DNA from: Sipunculus nudus
Lineage: Eukaryota > Annelida > Sipuncula > Golfingiida > Sipunculidae
Direction: 5' to 3'
NCBI GenBank assembly: GCA_026874595.1
Contig: CM049320.1
Location: 43,596,714 to 43,660,713, forward strand
DNA length: 64,000 bases
Shown here: positions 38,518 to 46,778 of the stretch, piece by piece
Layout of the letters: every line of letters starts with the position of its first letter
Numbering within the stretch: the stretch's first letter is position 1
Translations under genes and position numbers: made by a program
Notes under the pieces: generated by a model
The model's input: only the letters and a program-made list of their open reading frames with translations
The model's database searches: none
Told to the model about the DNA's origin: nothing

Positions 38518-39608
38518 CTATGGAATTAACTTGTTTTATTTGTTCTTCATTCTCATATATACATACTCAGACTCAGCGGAGCAGAGCCGAGTCTACATTA
38601 GTAGCAGGACTGTACAGAAATAGTAAACTTTATTTTGTTTCTTTCAGGGTTTATTCGGCGTATGAGAAAGCCAATCTTGTTGAATACACACACAATATAC
38701 TCTCCAAAAGTTTTGAACGTTTACCACTTCCTATGTTTTACAACCGACTTATAATCGACAGCAAGTCTAGGTGGACACAAGGCTACAGGAAATGTCTCAT
38801 ACGGCGCTATCCCGGAAAGGTTAATTGGATGGTCAAATGGAGGAGGAGGAAATGTAGAGAATGTCGGATAACCCCGACTCTTGATGAACTGAACGGATGC
38901 TACAGATATACTGAGAAAGCAAATGGCACAGTCCAGATAATGACACCCAAACATCAAATATATCCCAAGTGCCCAGAGGCTAATCAGGTTTTATGCTTAA
39001 GAAACTGCATGGCTTCTATGTTCAGACGAATGAAAACCTGTGAGGCCGTCGTGTCTAAAGCCAAGTCACAGTGCGTCAGTAAGCAAATTATTGGAATGAA
39101 AGCAATAAGAATGCCAATGGACCTTGTGGGTGATCTGTTGAAAGTTGATCCTTCTATAAAAGTGATACATTATGTCCGTGACCCACGCGGAATCACCGCT
39201 TCTAGGAAACGTTCTGCATGGCTCCGCGCTAAACTGTCTGGCACGTCCTGGCTCAAAGAAATCACCTTTCTATGTAAGCGTATCATGGATGATGTTACAA
39301 CCAGGAAGGAATTAGAAAAACGTTTCCCAGGTCAATTTTTAACATTACGTTACGAAGATTTTGCGACCGATCCACAGGCGCGAGGAAAAGAAGTATACGA
39401 TTTCATAAACACTTTATTTCCAGTCGATGTTCAAAAGTGGTTGTACAGTAGTACACATAACAGTAAAGGATCTAAAAGATTCGGAACTGTCCGTAAAAAC
39501 AGTACAAAAACAGCTTATTCTTGGAGAACTAAGGTCCCTACTAAAACCATAGGACAATGGACGGAGCCTTGTTTGCAAGTTTTGAAAGAATTAAACTATG
39601 AAATATGA
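27921..39608 (+). CDS. Golgi-type carbohydrate (PAPS-dependent) sulfotransferase, complete four-exon gene
   Basis: Coding exons are 27921-28047, 29258-29367, 38012-38199 and 38648-39608, totalling 1386 bases and 461 residues. All introns are GT-AG and the joins (phases 1, 0, 2) keep one frame. By family knowledge such enzymes move sulfate from PAPS to sugar hydroxyls of glycans in the Golgi lumen. Seen here: a short basic cytoplasmic tail, a signal anchor at about residues 25-39, a short stem, the 5'-phosphosulfate loop TYMRGGSSFLGEL (residues 88-100; R91, S94, S95), and the 3'-phosphate motif RDPRGITASR (319-328; R319, S327). Length matches CHST1/2/3-type enzymes (about 390-530). Several Cys in exon 4 would suit a disulfide-stabilised luminal domain. 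GlcNAc/Gal 6-O or related specificity is likely, but which sugar cannot be told. A TGA at 27894-27896 in frame upstream makes 27921 the first ATG; M13 (27957) is an alternative start. Confidence 0.93.
28048..29257 (+). other. Sulfotransferase intron 1
   Basis: It is 1210 bases from gtaatc to ttcag. It holds a C-run followed by CT and AC repeats at about 28347-28385 and T-runs near 28765 and 29018; otherwise unique sequence with no hidden exon seen. Confidence 0.75.
29258..29367 (+). CDS. Sulfotransferase exon 2: stem region
   Basis: The acceptor is 'ttccatttcag' and the donor CAG|gtaagg. Its 110 bases complete a Val codon with the last base of exon 1 and read VTGVILLKTNGIPVPEDGV then LQQRLRTPGNLSSDRGQ without a stop. 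There is no catalytic motif; it is a flexible stem. The exon rests on phase and splice signals, not on family similarity. Confidence 0.78.
29398..29715. repeat. ~32-bp degenerate minisatellite, about 10 units
   Basis: 'gacagttatatgtgactcc' plus 'aagtataagatatt' repeats with many substitutions, starting just 30 bases after the exon 2 donor. Confidence 0.85.
29755..30375. repeat. Segmental duplication, copy 1
   Basis: It aligns with 30470-31051 at an offset of about 707 bases. Shared landmarks are 'ggagaggaac' or 'gagagaggaac', 'gtgtatatggtcaaat', 'aacatcttaattcattaac' and 'aaaatacct'. It ends in 'ggtgacccttccaatccc', the unoccupied equivalent of the LTR target in copy 2. Confidence 0.85.
30470..31051. 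repeat. Segmental duplication, copy 2, interrupted by the LTR
   Basis: It matches copy 1 throughout and ends at 'actttgaacct', where the solo LTR begins. The counterpart of copy 1's 'cccttcc' resumes after the LTR as 'accttcc' at 31632. Confidence 0.82.
31052..31631 (+). mobile_element. Solo LTR of a TG...CA retrotransposon, 580 bp
   Basis: The ends are TGTTACAGG and TTCCGTAACA, giving a TG...CA element with 6-bp inverted tips. ACCT flanks it on both sides (31048-31051 and 31632-31635); the shared flank can be read as up to six bases. A TATAAATA box at 31306-31313 followed by 'ggggctgtg' fits a plus-oriented LTR promoter. There is no primer-binding site, gag or pol next to it, so it is a solo LTR. 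Diverged relatives lie in reverse at 12649 and 13727. Confidence 0.82.
31636..32599. other. Intronic sequence with a dispersed-element end
   Basis: (TA)n at about 32241-32286. 'ttcagctgaacgacgtgacc' and 'catggtttccttgtt' near 32329-32364 match the right end of the dispersed element at 7325-9063. The left limit of this copy is unclear. Confidence 0.5.
32600..32835 (+). mobile_element. tRNA-derived SINE, copy 2
   Basis: A-box-like 'cgagtggtaaaacac', a worn B box 'caggttctattctgg', the body 'ggttttctccggtcctctg', and 'cgagccacggagagtg' matching copies 1 and 3. It shares 'tttcaatgtaatgaaa' upstream of the head with copy 3. Confidence 0.8.
33120..33215 (-). repeat. tRNA-like segment, probable SINE head relic
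   Basis: On the minus strand it reads 'gtagcctagtggttagcga' (A-box-like) and, further on, 'ccgggtttgagttg' (B-box-like). No intact cloverleaf and no SINE body follow. Confidence 0.4.
33554..34007. mobile_element. hAT-like MITE, copy 2
   Basis: The left end is 'caggggcgtcaataaagg'; the right end 'aaattgacgccactg' is the inverted CAGTGGCGTCAATTT. The flanks are GTTTTACC at 33546-33553 and GTTTACC at 34008-34014, an 8-bp target duplication apart from one lost T. The interior (actttttggcaagggg, ttatagactttggttcc, a (TA)n at about 33862-33920, gaagataaattgacgcc) matches copy 1. Confidence 0.82.
35610..35885 (-). mobile_element. tRNA-derived SINE, copy 3
   Basis: Read on the minus strand: 'tttcaatgtaatgaaatgg', an A-box-like 'cgagtggaaaaacg', a worn B box ('taggtttgatcatc'), 'gtagttttctccgtgtcc', 'tccgatttcctcc', and an A-rich tail with 'gtacaacccatataaaac'. 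It is antisense to the sulfotransferase. Confidence 0.82.
36617..36651. repeat. (AAT)n microsatellite, possible LINE 3' tail
   Basis: It lies about 250 bases past the 3' side of the minus-strand LINE relic. Microsatellite tails are typical of CR1/L2-type LINEs; the link is an inference from position. Confidence 0.6.
36900..37670 (-). pseudogene. CR1/L2-like LINE relic: C-terminal reverse transcriptase tail
   Basis: Minus-strand frames contain NDDKTDVILITPKH (about 37586-37627), ALVTTKLDYGN (about 37320-37352), an LQRVQNSAARI block (about 37260-37292), ELHWLPVSQRIKFKV (about 37175-37222) and the C-terminal PHTKSSMVVQRAFFVAGPTL and WNSFPNRF. These are the landmarks after the polymerase core in CR1/L2/jockey elements. 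At least two frameshifts separate them (near 37320 and 37225). The catalytic core is missing, so this is a 5'-truncated dead copy. Confidence 0.88.
37790..37990 (+). repeat. ~71-bp tandem repeat resembling the exon 3 acceptor junction
   Basis: Three units carry acceptor-like ends ('ttactctgtag', 'tcgtctgcag', 'ttgtctgtag') followed by 'gaaagttaaaaccctgcc' or 'gacagttataaccttgcc'. True exon 3 begins 'gagaatgttaaagtcctgc' only 22-200 bases downstream. Each unit also carries 'ctacgtgtcaatg' or 'ctacatgtcaatg', like the exon's 'gacgtacatgcg'. Confidence 0.6.
38012..38199 (+). CDS. Sulfotransferase exon 3: 5'-phosphosulfate-binding loop
   Basis: The acceptor is 'gtttaccttttag'-like and ends at 38011; the donor is AAGAG|gtacgt. 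It encodes ENVKVLLVTYMRGGSSFLG and then the conserved WYEPMEAMYHSMYG block that follows the PAPS loop in this family. The usual RSGSS appears as RGGSS. Confidence 0.92.
38200..38647 (+). other. Sulfotransferase intron 3
   Basis: It is 448 bases from gtacgt to ttctttcag, holding a (TA)n run at about 38462-38511. Reading from exon 3 into it meets a stop after about 23 codons. Confidence 0.85.
38648..39608 (+). CDS. Sulfotransferase exon 4: luminal catalytic domain and stop
   Basis: The acceptor is 'tttgtttctttcag'. It encodes residues 142 (shared codon) to 461. The 3'-phosphate-binding VIHYVRDPRGITASRKR lies at 39162-39212. LRYEDFATDP, the conserved block after it, lies at 39346-39375, and a C-terminal WRTKV...IGQWTEPC block matches family C-termini. 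The stop is TGA at 39606-39608. Confidence 0.95.
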
Positions 39609-39639
39609 TGAATATTATGCATCTCTCTCCTACAGCCAC

Positions 39640-40680
39640 AGTCTTCTCAACCCTACTAAACAGCTGTCATGTCAAACTTCACCCAAAAAGAAAACTGTCG
39701 TATTCATCTCCACCCTCCTGAAAAACAGTAATTTTCATCTCCACCTTCTCAAACATTAGTCAAATTCATCTCAACTTTGAGAAACAGCAGTTAAAGTCAT
39801 CTCCGAATCTCAAACAGCGGTTATATCGAGCTTCACAATCATAAACAGAGATCATGTCATGTTTAACTTCACAAACAGCAGTCACATTCATCTCAACCAT
39901 CAAAAACAACAGTTATATTACTATCCACCCTCTCAGAGATGGTAAAGTCCAGCATCACGATCACAAACAGCAGTCATATTCATATCACCCTTAAATACAG
40001 CAGTCACATTCATCTCCACCCTTAAAAACAACAGTCACATTCATCTCCATCCTTAAAAAGAGCAGTCACATTCATCCCTGCCCTTAAAAACAGCAGTCAC
40101 TTTCATCCCCGCCCTTACAAACAGCAGTCACATTCATCCCCGCCCTTACAAACAGCAGTCACATTCATCCCAACCCGTACAAACAGCGGTCACATTCATC
40201 CCTACCCTTACAAACAGCAGTCACATTCATCCCAACCCGTACAAACAGCGGTCACATTCATCCCTACCCTTACAAACAGCGGTCACATTCATCCCTACCC
40301 TTACAAACAGCAGTCACATTCATCCCCACCCTTACAAACAGCGGTCACATTCATCCAAACCCTTACAAACAGCGGTCACATTCATCCCTACCCTTACAAA
40401 CAGCAGTCACATTCATCCCCACCCTTACAAACAGCGGTCAGATTCATCCCCACCCTTACAAACAGCAGTCACATTCATCCCAACCCGTACAAACAGCGGT
40501 CACATTCATCCCTACCCTTACAAACAGCAGTCACATTCATCCCAACCCGTACAAACAGCGGTCACATTCATCCCAACCCTTACAAACAGCGGTCACATTC
40601 ATCCCAACCCTTACAAACAGCGGTCACATTCATCCCCACCCTCACAAACAGTGGTCATATCCATACCACCCTCTCAGAGA
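39640..40680. repeat. 31-bp minisatellite directly after the sulfotransferase stop
   Basis: The unit is 'acaaacagcagtcacattc' plus 'atccctaccctt'. The array is degenerate at the left (39640-40020) and regular at 40080-40660. It starts about 30 bases after the stop codon. No AATAAA is seen between 39609 and the array end; ATTAAA occurs at about 40834, so the array may be in the 3' UTR. Confidence 0.92.
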
Positions 40681-40889
40681 TGATAATGTCCTGTCCACTT
40701 CCAATCATTACAATTTTCCTTCCTGGTATTATTAGGGCGTGCTCCAAGCTTTCTGTTAGCTTTGTCACATAAAGACCAGCATATATATATACTTATAAGG
40801 CAGTATGAAATCACAATCAAGTGCATCAACAAACATTAAACATGAAAATACAAAGACATGAACATACCAGCTAACTTACCAGCTAGTTT

Positions 40890-43325
40890 TAGATGCTACA
40901 TTACCACAACATGGCACCTGCTGGATTACTCCTTGAATTGCTGTTTCAAGAAAAGTGTTGTATATTGGAGTGGAAACAGCATCACAATTAAAGAAATGCA
41001 GTTCAAACAATAACAATAACTGCTAAACACTTGATGGGTGGGGGGGGGGGGGGGGTGTAGGTGGTGACATAAGATTAACTGTACACCTGTGACAGCAGAA
41101 GTGCTAGACCATAACTGCATCACTAATAAGGTTACCCAGGCAGGGCTGTAGTGACCAGAAGTGGGCGGTCTGGGGCTTGGCAATGCAAATGAATACAATA
41201 GTCTTCCAAAAAATTCAATAACAGCCTTATTTTTAGCTTTTATTTTCAAATTTAAGAATTTAACAGATTAAATCTTTTTGTGTAACTGCAGTAAAAATTC
41301 AGTCATATGTACTTACAAGAAAAATGTGGCATGATCAAAGTTGGGCAAAATTTAAGGTACTGATTTTATATTAATGTCAATAACTTAAAAATCAACAGTT
41401 TGAACTAATTTGGGTATTTTATTGATATATTTTACAAAGTGCATTATGTTTGCACGGTGGCTGATTTAGGACACAGAAAAAAAATTTATTTTGACATCTC
41501 GATATGTTATCTCGGGATCTCGACATAGAATTTCGCAAAAAAAAAAGAATTTAAGGAAGCAACCAAAAAAAAAAAAAATTAGGAAGCAAAAAAAATTAGG
41601 AAGCAAACAATTTTTTTTTGATGCAAACAAAAAAATTTAGGAAGCAAAAAAAATTAGGAAGCAAAAAAAAAAAATTAAGGTAGCCCTGGCTGGGAATGGG
41701 TCTTATAACGTCACTTCGACATATAAACATTTTATCTACAGGCTACTTGTACACAAGGTACTTGTGCAAGTGTTAACATACAGATAAAAACATGTAACCG
41801 AGTTATTGAAAGATCCCTGGTTGATGTTCGTTAGAGCATGTGAAGCAAAGCAGTATTTGTCATTTACAGAACTCTGTACTCTCTGAATTAAAGCCAGATG
41901 TTTTTGCCGGACGTCTTTCTTTTTCGATCGGTGGCGATTTTTGCACCCCCCCCCCCCCCCCCCGGACCCATGTTAAAATCATGTGGATATAGACAAAGAC
42001 ACCGCCTTTACCCATGGGATTGGCTCATTTTTATGAAAGGTTCAATAGATTATGTTTACCTATAGATTATGTTTATGATTACCTTCTTTTCTTTAATATG
42101 TATATGCAGAGTTAGCCGGTATTACAAAGATTATATAAATAAGGCAGGTAAAAAGCGATTTATTTATAAATATTAAATATTTAAGAAGATAGGTTGACTA
42201 AAAGTAATCTGAGCTATAGTTATAGCTATAGAGGGTCAAGACTTGGGCTTTAGGGGCTCAAGCACCCCCAGCGTACCTACCCAAAAACACAGTAATCATT
42301 TTTAGCATATTTACATTTATGACGGTCTAATATATGTTCCATAAAACAACACACCATTTCAATAAAAACAAAAGCTGAAAGAAATTGTACAAAAAGCGTG
42401 TTTCTAATAAGGTACCAAAAATGCATGCATGCAGACCTAAACATTTCTATTTGAGTGATTTAACAGCCATGGCTCCGACTCCGCCGTTCAGGTAGAATGT
42501 TTCAGTTTCTTTAGGCTTTGACATCTTCCTTACGGATATGAATAATTAAATATTGAATTTATATTGAACTTCTCTTCAACTCGCCTTATCTTAGGGGATA
42601 TAATAACTTGATTGATTTTAAATTAATTATATCGTATTACCGTTCAGTTAAACATAGTATAAAGTTATCCTGCGGTCCCCAAAACCGTACGGTACTCTAC
42701 GGTTGCGGTTGTGACCGAGGCTATACATGGTCTTTGTTTTATAATTGCAATAGCCAGCACTCTTAACGTATACTGTCCCTTTAACGTTGCTTTGCTTTAT
42801 GTCAATTCAGCTTCGTATGGTTCGTACAAGTGTGAAATTTTATCTGGATATCTCGAGATATATATATTTTTTTGCTTCCTATAATTTTTTTTGCGAGATA
42901 TATATATTTTTTTGCTTCCTTAATTTTATTTTATGCTTCCTAAACTTTTTTTGCTTCCTAATTTTTTTTGCTTCAAAAACATTTTTTTTGCTTCCTAAAT
43001 TTTTTTTTTGCTTCCTAATTTTTTTTTTTTTTGCTTCCTAAAATTTTTTTTGCGAAATTCTATGTCGAGATCTCGAGATAATATTTAGCACTTCATAAGT
43101 GTGAGAATAGGTTTATAATGGAATATAAAGGTTTTATCTAAATTTCTCGTAGGAACGAAGTCAAAGAGACCAAGTTTTCGGTTTGGTAGGAGATCTTGAG
43201 GACATCTAACAATATGCCGAACTTTGGATTCGTAAGTCTAATGGTTACAGAACGTGCCAGTCTAACGGACAATGGCTATAGCTCAGACGACTTATAGTCA
43301 GCTGAGCTAAAAACCAAATAAATTC
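40890..43325 (-). mobile_element. Dispersed non-autonomous element, copy B, interrupted
   Basis: Reverse complement of parts of 7325-9063 and 44490-45720. 40890-41460 matches the middle and 3' part (tacccaggcagggctg, G-run at about 41040-41056), and 43085-43325 matches the 5' part (ggtaggagatcttgagg, cggacaatggctatagctca). The gap is filled by the inverted-repeat element at 41507-43081. Confidence 0.75.
41507..43081. mobile_element. Terminal-inverted-repeat element of about 1.57 kb with A-rich arms
   Basis: The left end 'ttatctcgggatctcgac' then 'atagaatttcgc' is mirrored at the right by 'gcgaaattctatg' then 'tcgagatctcgagataa'. Next to the tips, both arms consist of repeated 'aggaagcaaaaaaa' blocks (about five on the left at 41550-41670, about eight in inverse form on the right at 42870-43045). 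The centre has no transposase; it contains a C-run at about 41947-41962. It sits inside dispersed-element copy B, so it inserted later. Confidence 0.75.
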
Positions 43326-43687
43326 ATACCTTCTAAAACAATACAAATATCTGTTTAATGATATATCATGTGTCTTACAAAACGTTAACAATCCTAAACC
43401 TTTTGCCTGGGAAAAATCGAGTCAACATAACAGGAAAAGAAACTCATTACCATTGATTATTACTAAATAAACATTCACCGAGGCCAGCTAGATCTGATAC
43501 TCCAACCTCTCAATAACAGTTAGAGATAAGGCATCGCATTGGCGTTGAAGCTTAATATTCATTAGGGGGGGGGGAGCATAGTAGACATACATAAATATAT
43601 ATATACATATAAAATATATAAATATGCCTATATATATATGCCTATATATATATATAGGCATATGCATGTATGTCTACTATAGGCCCC

Positions 43688-43734
<47 letters not shown>

Positions 43735-44489
43735 GCACTTATTGGTTTGATATGGGGAGAGTCTAGTTAATTAAAGTCTTGTACATAAGAATATTCTAAT
43801 TTAGTTGTTCCGATCAGGGAACCTAGTAAATGTTACCTTCGCTAGATGGCTCCAGATTAAACCCATTTGACTATAACAGGTCCAGAAAAGCCAATCGGTC
43901 ACTTGGGTACCTCCGTTACACAGCGTGTGCAATCCAGTGGTCATTTGACCGGCTACAACGCGCTGCACGCACACGCCCTTTTAATTGCTCTCCCTCCTAT
44001 CCCATCATGGTAATATTATAATTTTTGCTTTGCACTACTTGTGTAAATATAATTTGGTAACACATGATTCTTTTATACTCAAATATATGTGCTTCCACTT
44101 TATGAGGCCGTTGTTCATTGTACATGTATTTACCTGAATAGATTCGTTTATGAGCTCTGAAATCGGAATCAATACAGCACAGAGACTCGTCTACTGCGGC
44201 CACATGAACACCAGCAGCACCAAGAACAAGCGGGCATGATGTGCGTACAGAAACAGCTGATTTGACATATCTGTGAAAGAAAGCCAAACTTTGCTTCGGT
44301 GTTCCAATGACACACAAGCATTTTGTAACAACCGAGGAAAGCATGAGTTTTTGACACACCATCGCCGATTATCATGGTGGAGAAAAGACATCATGTGAAG
44401 ATGGTCGGACATTCATGTCATATGGGGGGGGGGGGGAATATATAGTATGTACATACCAACTTAGGTCAGTATTGTGAAAATTCTTAAAG
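43326..44489. other. No supported gene; simple repeats and an inverted repeat
   Basis: G-run at 43565-43574, an inverted repeat at 43578-43680 (separate entry), (TA)n at about 43688-43733 and a G-run at about 44425-44438. Overlapping minus-strand frames at 43997-44412 are short and carry no recognisable motif. Confidence 0.5.
43578..43680. repeat. Inverted repeat with 15-bp perfect arms
   Basis: ATAGTAGACATACAT at 43578-43592 is mirrored exactly at 43666-43680. Outside the arms are a G-run on the left and CCCCC on the right, which extend the complementarity. The loop is built of TA-rich 'atgcctatatatat' units. Confidence 0.85.
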
Positions 44490-45580
44490 TTGGGGCCCGA
44501 ACATAATCAATTAAAAAAAAACAGGAAAGATATTTGCCCACTTAACATGAGAATTGTTGTAGCTAGAACCGTTCTTTTTTTTCACAAATATAACTTTATC
44601 TAATCAAGATTCAACTGTATACCCAAAATTAGATTTGAATTTTGCCATTTGTTTAAGTTATTACGTTATTGACATGAATATAAAATTAGTACCTTATACA
44701 CATAAGGACATATTTTGTTATAATCTCAAATTTGAAAATAAAAGCTCCAAAATTAGGCTAGTTATTGAATTTTTTTGAGGTTCTTATTGTATTCACTTGC
44801 ATGGTGAAACTCAAGCCAGCCCACTTCTGGTCACTGGAAGTCAGCTGTGCAAGGGTACGTCATTTGCCATGGGTCACTGGGGAGATCCCCTGTTGTGGCA
44901 GGTGTACAGTTATTCTCATACCACCATCACACCCACTCACCAAGTGTTAAGTAATATTTTGTTATTGTTTAAACTGTATTCCCTTAATTGTTATGCTGTT
45001 TCCACTCCAATATACAACACTTTTCTTGAAATAGCAATTCAAGGAGAAATCTAGAAGATGCTATCCTTTGGTAATGTAGCATCTAAAAAAATTAATTTTC
45101 TTTCTTTTAATTAATATTAGGATATTAAAATAAATTAAACCCATTAGTATGTATAAACTGATAATATATGAGCCAAATAATGGATTTATAGTGGTGCAAT
45201 TTAGAATTGTGAATTTTGAATCAAATGTTATTTTCATATATTTATTGTTTTGCAAATTTATAATTTTTTGTGGTAAAAAATAAATACATCTGTGTGCATA
45301 ATGTGATTTTATTTGACCAAATTATTCATAAATGTTGATGCAGTTTGGAATTGTGAATTAATTTATATATTCAGTTAAATATGTTATATTGCAAATGTAT
45401 AAAATTTATAAATTTGACAAACAATGTGATCGTATGCAAACATATTGTTAATTATTTTCCTGCCTCAGCATAATAAAGTGATTGGATTTCCATGTCCATC
45501 TCGCCGTCTTTTCTAAATTAAATATTTAATTATAATGAAATTCTTTTTTCTCCTATAAGCATTGTTGAATTAAATTTCAT

Positions 45581-45629
<49 letters not shown>

Positions 45630-45720
45630 GTAACTCTCACCATTACCCCCTTCCCCCTTCCCCTTGGCACTGAGCCCTTGCACCTGTTGATTGGGTAATT
45701 AGGTTTATTGCAGCTGTTTT
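44490..45720 (+). mobile_element. Dispersed non-autonomous element, copy C
   Basis: It matches copy A from about 7680 to 8960: 'gtatacccaaaattagat', 'aacacttttcttgaaata', 'tctgtgtgcataatgtg', 'attattttcctgcctcag'. The 5' end is missing. A (TA)n run at about 45585-45626 lies near the 3' part. A spliced-looking frame at 44765-45054 is a repeat by-product. Confidence 0.72.
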
Positions 45721-45872
45721 TTATCAGCATATAAATCTGAAGGCGGTTTCACACCGAATGCGTACGAACGAATTTTACGTCCGAACGAAAATTTGGTGTA
45801 CGAACGAAAAAATAAAACACTTTATTTTATGTTGGTGCATACACACCTAATCCGAACGATGCTATCCGAACG

Positions 45873-45900
45873 AAAAAAATAGAACATGTTCTATTTTTTT
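45873..45900. repeat. 28-bp perfect palindrome centred on GAACATGTTC
   Basis: Seven A, then TAGAACATGTTCTA, then seven T, with no mismatch. Inverted 'cgaacg' and 'cgttcg' flank it, and 'gaacgaa' units recur at 45765-45875. It could fold into a strong hairpin. Confidence 0.9.
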
Positions 45901-46778
45901 GTCGTTCGCATCGGACAAGAATGGCTTCTTTTCACCTTCAACACAAAAGAGCTGGAATATTTATAACCAGACTGGTTCATTTGTACGTTATATACTGTAC
46001 AACATAGAAGTGTTGTTTCCTTGTCCACTATTTCAAAATTATGTGATAAAAATATAAAAACAGGGATTATTTTTTTTTCAATCAAATTAATTTGATTTAA
46101 ACAGATATTTATTTACAGATATTGTTTTAGCTCCAATGATTTTTCCATTTAAATCAGACTTTTTTTTATATAATATGTAAATTTCCTGGGGGATTATATT
46201 TTTATCAAAAGGGATTTTAATCGCCGCTTGGCCACTTATTTTAATTAAGAATCCGGGACAAAACAGACTTTTAAACCAGGTTTAGATGTAATTTTTCAGG
46301 ATAAATTCTAATTCTTAATATATCTTATTTGCAATATATTAAATTTATTCTCCGAAAGGGGGAGGGTTGATTACATTGATCATCCATCCTAGCCTCCCCC
46401 AATCCCCCTATATTTACGCCCCTGAATATAAGTCAGATGTGTAAGTGATATGAACCCAAATTAGTGACATTATCCATGCAGGACTTGCTGTTCATTACAC
46501 ATAAAATAATCCGCGGTAAATATAGAAAAAAAATCACGGAACAATAACTTTTTTCATTTGTAATTTGTATTATTATAATAGTAATAATTATAATAGTATT
46601 ATTTTTAGTTCAACGTTTTGCATTTAAACAGAAGTTTCATAGCTGTGCGCAGACTGTTCAAAATCATATTGGCAGATTTGAAAATGAAATATAAATCAAA
46701 CTTAACTAGTGATTCAAACTTTAGACACATTTTAAGGTTTAATGGTGGCATTAAGACGCTTATTATCATAACAATCAA
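45901..46778. other. AT-rich unique sequence, no gene seen
   Basis: No exon or mobile-element signature beyond homopolymer runs and a small AT-repeat near 46568-46605. Confidence 0.5.

Noticed and set aside
45760-45900. Glucocorticoid-type response element
   Set aside because: The half-sites lack the three-base spacer of the canonical element; noted only as a palindrome.
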